Source: Streptomyces sp. ITFR-16 | Lineage (GTDB): Bacteria > Actinomycetota > Actinomycetes > Streptomycetales > Streptomycetaceae | Direction of reading: 5' to 3' | DNA length: 64,000 nucleotides | NCBI RefSeq assembly: GCF_031844705.1 | Contig: NZ_CP134609.1 | Location: 2,604,001 to 2,668,000 of the forward strand | Shown: positions 60,910 to 64,000 of the stretch, piece after piece | How positions within the stretch are numbered: position 1 is the stretch's first letter | Layout: each line of letters begins with the position of its first letter | The notes under the pieces: model-generated | Databases searched by the model: none | Told to the model about the DNA's origin: nothing | Seen by the model: the letters and a program-made list of their open reading frames with translations, nothing else | Translations under genes and position numbers: made by a program

Positions 60910-61926
60910 ATGCGCCGCTACGGCAAGAACCCCGACGAGGACGACATCCGGGTCCGCCCCAACCGCAAGGGCAACCGGCCCCGTACGCATATCCGTCCCA
61001 AGCACGAGGACGCCGAGGAGGGCATGGTCCTCACCGTGGACCGCGGCCGCCTCACCTGTCTGGTCGAGGGCCGCACGGTCGTCGCGATGAAGGCCCGTGA
61101 GCTGGGCCGCAAGGCCGCGGTGGTGGGCGACACCGTCTCCATCGTCGGTGATCTGTCCGGTGAGAAGGACACCCTCGCCCGGATCGTCCGGATCGGTGAG
61201 CGCCGGACGGTGCTGCGCCGGACGGCCGACGACGACGACCCGTTCGAGCGGGTGGTCGTGGCCAACGCCGACCAGCTGGCGATCGTCACCGCGCTGGCCG
61301 ATCCGGAACCCCGTCCGCGCATGATCGACCGCTGTCTGGTCGCCGCGTACGACGGCGGGCTCTCGCCCCTGCTGGTGCTGACCAAGTCCGATCTGGCCTC
61401 GCCGGACAAGCTGCTGGAGGCATACACCCCGCTGGGCGTGCCGTTCATCGTCACCAGCCGCGAGGAGCTGGAGAACGGGGACGCGGCCGACCGGGTCCGC
61501 GAGCAGCTGAACGACCGGGTCACCGCCTTCGTCGGGCACTCCGGCGTCGGCAAGACCACGCTGGTCAACGCGCTGGTGCCGAAGGACAGGCGGCGCACCA
61601 CCGGGGTCGTCAACGCGGTCACCGGCCGGGGCCGGCACACCACCACGTCGGCGCTGGCCCTCCCGCTGCCGGACTACCGGGGCTGGGTGATCGACACCCC
61701 CGGCGTGCGCTCGTTCGGGCTGAACCACATCGACCCGTCCCGGGTCATCAACGCCTTCCCCGACCTCCAGCCCGGCACCGAGGAGTGCCCGCGCGGCTGC
61801 ACCCACGACAGCCATGAACCGGAATGCGCGCTGGACGCCTGGGTGGCGGCGGGGCACGCGGACCCGGCCCGGCTGGACTCGCTGCGCCGGCTGCTGTCCA
61901 CCCGGGAGCGGCGCGAGGGCGACTGA
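60910..61926 (+). CDS. rsgA: ribosome small-subunit assembly GTPase RsgA
   Basis: 338 aa circularly permuted GTPase. The OB-fold N-terminus (VLTVDRGRLTCLVEGRTVVAMKARELGRKAAVVGD) is followed by G4 (LVLTKSDL), G1 (GHSGVGKTTLVNAL), G2 (TTTSAL) and G3 (DTPGVRSFG), in the order 4-1-2-3 that defines the family. The C-terminal zinc finger has CPRGCTHDSHEPEC. It matures the 30S subunit. It begins three bases after aroA, a conserved pairing in actinobacteria. Confidence 0.95.
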   Translation: MRRYGKNPDEDDIRVRPNRKGNRPRTHIRPKHEDAEEGMVLTVDRGRLTCLVEGRTVVAMKARELGRKAAVVGDTVSIVGDLSGEKDTLARIVRIGERRTVLRRTADDDDPFERVVVANADQLAIVTALADPEPRPRMIDRCLVAAYDGGLSPLLVLTKSDLASPDKLLEAYTPLGVPFIVTSREELENGDAADRVREQLNDRVTAFVGHSGVGKTTLVNALVPKDRRRTTGVVNAVTGRGRHTTTSALALPLPDYRGWVIDTPGVRSFGLNHIDPSRVINAFPDLQPGTEECPRGCTHDSHEPECALDAWVAAGHADPARLDSLRRLLSTRERREGD

Positions 61927-62050
61927 CCGGCGGTGTCCGGGGGCGACGCGAGGACGGCCGGTCCGGGCACGTTTGCGATCACTCGCCACCGGTAAGTGCA
62001 TAATCACGCCCAGCGGTACAAGGCGGTCACCGAGCGGGAGGGCACTGACG

Positions 62051-62374
62051 ATGGCGTGGCTGCTGGTCGTGGTCGCGGGACTTCTGGAGACCGGTTTCGC
62101 GGTCTGCCTCAAGCTCTCGCACGGCTTCACCCGGCTGTGGCCGACCATCGCGTTCGCCGCCTTCGCGCTCGGCAGCTTCGGTCTGCTGACCCTGTCGCTG
62201 AAGAAGCTGGACGTCGGGCCCGCGTACGCGGTGTGGACCGGCATCGGCGCGGCCGGTACGGCGATCTACGGCATGGTCTTCCTCGACGACGTGGTCTCCA
62301 CGCTCAAGCTGGTGTCGATCTCGCTGGTGATCCTCGGCGTGATCGGGCTCCAGCTCTCCGGCTCGTCCCACTGA
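62051..62374 (+). CDS. SMR family exporter, SugE/Gdx (guanidinium exporter) type
   Basis: 107 aa with four membrane spans. The membrane Glu14 that binds proton and substrate is in VVAGLLETGFAV. LKLSHGFTRLWP and VGPAYAVWTGIGAAGTAIYGMVFL match SugE/Gdx more closely than EmrE, especially the TGIGAxGxAIxG helix. Gdx proteins export guanidinium in exchange for protons as antiparallel dimers. No ykkC-type guanidine riboswitch was recognised upstream. The last 109 bases overlap the 3' end of the convergent TetR gene. Confidence 0.88.
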   Translation: MAWLLVVVAGLLETGFAVCLKLSHGFTRLWPTIAFAAFALGSFGLLTLSLKKLDVGPAYAVWTGIGAAGTAIYGMVFLDDVVSTLKLVSISLVILGVIGLQLSGSSH

Positions 62375-62946
62375 CCCGGCAGCCGCTCGACCACCTCCCG
62401 CACCACCTCCGTGCCGTCCCCCGCCCCCTCCGCTCCTTCGGGTGCCGGGGGAACCAGTGCGTACGAGAGGGCGAGTCGCAGCGCGAGTTCGCAGGTCAGG
62501 GCCAGTGCGGCGGGGTCGTGCGGCGGGCGTCCCTCGTCGAGTGCGGCCACCGCGCGGTCCCTGACCCGGCCGAGCAGTTCGCCGGGGGTCGGCGGTCCGG
62601 GCCCGCGGCCCGGCCGGGGCAGGCGCTCCTCCCAGCAGCCCGTGAGCAGTCCCCTGACCAGGGCGCTCGTCCGGGTGGCGCGGACGGTCCAGGCGGCGGT
62701 GGCGGCCAGCCGGTCGCCCGTACCGCCGGCGGAGCCGAGGGCCCGCTCGACCCCGGCCAGATAGCTGTCGGCGGCCCGCCGGACCAGGGCGCGGGCCAGG
62801 CCGTCCTTGCCGCCGAACTCGTTGTAGAGGGTCTGCCGGGAGACCCCCGCGGCAGCCGCCACGTCGACCATCCGCACGGTCCGCCAGGGCCGGGTGGCCA
62901 GCGCCGCGTGGGCTGCGTCCAGGAGTGCTTCGCGCGCTGCCGGCAT
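62266..62946 (-). CDS. TetR family transcriptional regulator
   Basis: 226 aa from the ATG at 62946. The TetR HTH is at residues ~3-50: AAREALLDAAHAALATRPWRTVRMVDVAAAAGVSRQTLYNEFGGKDGLARALVRRAADSYL. The C-terminal domain is Ala/Leu/Arg-rich and ligand-binding. The last ~38 residues (WDEPESWSPITPRITSEIDTS onward) are encoded antisense to the SMR exporter gene over 109 bases. That tail may be real or may follow a lost stop. It is divergent from the hisN-like gene, 121 bases away. Confidence 0.82.
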   Translation of the reverse strand: MPAAREALLDAAHAALATRPWRTVRMVDVAAAAGVSRQTLYNEFGGKDGLARALVRRAADSYLAGVERALGSAGGTGDRLAATAAWTVRATRTSALVRGLLTGCWEERLPRPGRGPGPPTPGELLGRVRDRAVAALDEGRPPHDPAALALTCELALRLALSYALVPPAPEGAEGAGDGTEVVREVVERLPGQWDEPESWSPITPRITSEIDTSLSVETTSSRKTMP

Positions 62947-63067
62947 CGGCGGGACACCCCCTAAGGCCTGCTTTTCAGAGTTGAGGCGCTCCCCGGGGCT
63001 GTCAAGGTCCCGCGCGGCCTCCGGGGCCCTGTGGCCCCGCCCTTCCCCCGGTGGATACTGTGACGGC

Positions 63068-63868
63068 ATGCCCGATTACCACGATGATCTGCGCCTCGCC
63101 CATGTGCTGGCGGACGCCGCCGACGCGACGACGATGGACCGGTTCAAGGCTCTGGACCTCAAGGTCGAGACCAAGCCGGACATGACGCCGGTGAGCGAGG
63201 CCGACAAGGCCGCCGAGGAGCTGATCCGGGGCCATCTCCACCGGGCGCGCCCACGCGACGCGATCCTGGGCGAGGAGTACGGCATCGAGGGCACGGGTCC
63301 GCGGCGCTGGGTGATCGACCCGATCGACGGCACCAAGAACTACGTACGCGGCGTGCCGGTCTGGGCGACGCTGATCTCGCTGATGGAGGCCGGGGAGAAC
63401 GGCTTCCAGCCGGTGGTCGGGCTGGTGTCCGCGCCGGCGCTGAACCGGCGCTGGTGGGCGGCGAAGGGCGCCGGGGCGTTCACCGGGCGCAGCCTGACCT
63501 CCGCGACCCGCCTCCAGGTGTCGAAGGTGGAGCGGATCGCGGACGCCTCGTTCGCATACTCCTCGCTGACCGGCTGGGAGGAGCAGGGCCGGCTCGACGG
63601 CTTCATGGACCTGACCCGGGCCTGCTGGCGCACCCGTGGCTACGGGGACTTCTGGCCGTACATGATGGTCGCCGAGGGGTCGGTGGACATCTGCGCGGAG
63701 CCGGAGCTCTCGCTCTGGGACATGGCGGCGAACGCGGTCATCGTCCAGGAGGCCGGCGGCAGGTTCACCGGTCTGGACGGCGTGGACGGCCCCGGCGGCG
63801 GCAACGCGGCGGCGTCGAACGGGACGCTCCACCACGAGCTGCTGGGATATCTGAACCAGCGCTACTGA
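63068..63868 (+). CDS. hisN: inositol monophosphatase family enzyme, histidinol-phosphatase (HisN) type
   Basis: 266 aa metal-dependent phosphatase. Metal ligands are in VETKPDMTPVSEADKAAEE, then AILGEEYGIEG and RRWVIDPIDGTKNYVRGVPVWATLISL (DPIDGT), with WDMAANAVIVQEAGG near the C-terminus. The DPIDGTKN(Y/F)VRG(V/I)PVWATLI sequence is characteristic of the HisN branch that removes phosphate from histidinol phosphate in actinobacteria, rather than true inositol phosphatases. The ATG at 63068 was chosen because the conserved domain starts there. A strong hairpin follows. Confidence 0.87.
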   Translation: MPDYHDDLRLAHVLADAADATTMDRFKALDLKVETKPDMTPVSEADKAAEELIRGHLHRARPRDAILGEEYGIEGTGPRRWVIDPIDGTKNYVRGVPVWATLISLMEAGENGFQPVVGLVSAPALNRRWWAAKGAGAFTGRSLTSATRLQVSKVERIADASFAYSSLTGWEEQGRLDGFMDLTRACWRTRGYGDFWPYMMVAEGSVDICAEPELSLWDMAANAVIVQEAGGRFTGLDGVDGPGGGNAAASNGTLHHELLGYLNQRY

Positions 63869-63913
63869 TCGCCCGGGCCACGCGGCACGGCCGCTGAGCA
63901 GGCGTACAGGAGA

Positions 63914-63950
63914 TTCGAGGGGCGTGCCGCACCACCGCACGCCCCTCGAA
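63914..63950 (+). terminator. terminator of the hisN gene
   Basis: A perfect 14 bp stem (63914-63927 with 63937-63950) with a 9-base loop, 45 bases after the stop. The remaining 50 bases to the window end show no further feature. Confidence 0.8.
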
Positions 63951-64000
63951 TGATCTTCGCCACCCCTTGTTGCCTTCCCTGATCGGTGCAACTCTGAAAG

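Noticed and set aside
61927..62050. Guanidine (ykkC-type) riboswitch before the SugE/Gdx gene
   Set aside because: None of the conserved ykkC, mini-ykkC or ykkC-III motifs could be recognised in the 124-base gap.
57829..62244. Very long open frame (over 1400 codons) on the minus strand antisense to aroA, rsgA and neighbours
   Set aside because: It is a shadow of high-GC plus-strand genes; its translation is Arg/Gly/His/Val-rich without any domain, while the plus-strand genes have full family motifs.

Overview
The window is actinobacterial chromosome, almost certainly Streptomyces. It is very GC rich, with strong third-position GC, many GTG starts and ATGA/GTGA stop-start overlaps. It carries genus markers: a nickel superoxide dismutase with its maturase, WhiB-like WblE, the DasR/DasABC chitobiose system, a snapalysin/LysR pair, SigH with its UshX/PrsH anti-sigma factor, and SigR-RsrA. 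From memory, the gene order resembles the segment of S. coelicolor running from malic enzyme through das, nrd and sigR to hisN. Most of it looks like conserved core chromosome. I see no insertion sequence, prophage, CRISPR array, rRNA or tRNA.

Layout, left half. A 5' fragment of malic enzyme (minus strand) is followed by a polar amino-acid (glutamate-type) ABC transporter operon, an ECF sigma/anti-sigma pair, a methyltransferase, a CGNR zinc-finger protein and divergent sodX/sodN. A small accessory stretch (7.8-16 kb) holds an aldo/keto reductase, a MerR regulator, a frameshifted MFS exporter with divergent TetR, three small metabolic genes and an LPXTG-type surface protein. Then come snpR/snpA, a GntR/membrane-protein operon with a palindromic operator, and a hypothetical gene. 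At 20.3-22.9 kb lies a family 2B encapsulin-like shell gene followed by a polyprenyl synthase gene, a probable shell-cargo pair. An amidase, a PLP enzyme and a CPA1 antiporter precede the ushX-sigH stress-sigma operon, a lipid-kinase-like gene, wblE and a PdtaS-like histidine kinase.

Layout, right half. The aminosugar region (32.5-40.5 kb) holds an SIS-domain isomerase divergent from nagB, a GH3 hexosaminidase, dasCBA and dasR. Matches to the DasR operator (dre) lie in the SIS/nagB gap and upstream of dasA. Two more lie outside the expected set, upstream of a PdtaS-like kinase and of a DUF3311/sodium:solute symporter operon. A cobalamin riboswitch precedes nrdA-nrdB, followed by the AraC-type nrdS. 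Then come a GH20 hexosaminidase, a secreted M15 peptidase, peptide deformylase, a TPR protein, two overlapping HD-domain membrane proteins, and rsrA-sigR with a textbook SigR autoregulatory promoter. The window closes with an SRAP protein, an M50-like membrane protein, aroA-rsgA, a SugE/Gdx-type exporter, a TetR regulator and a HisN-type phosphatase.

How the parts connect. Imported chitobiose (DasABC) is probably cut by the GH3 enzyme. After GlcNAc-6-P deacetylation elsewhere, NagB feeds glycolysis, and DasR senses the aminosugar phosphates. Redox homeostasis is represented by sodN/sodX, sigR/rsrA and the B12-controlled class Ia ribonucleotide reductase. Nearly every convergent gene pair is separated by a perfect 10-17 bp GC-rich hairpin, the usual form of Streptomyces terminators.
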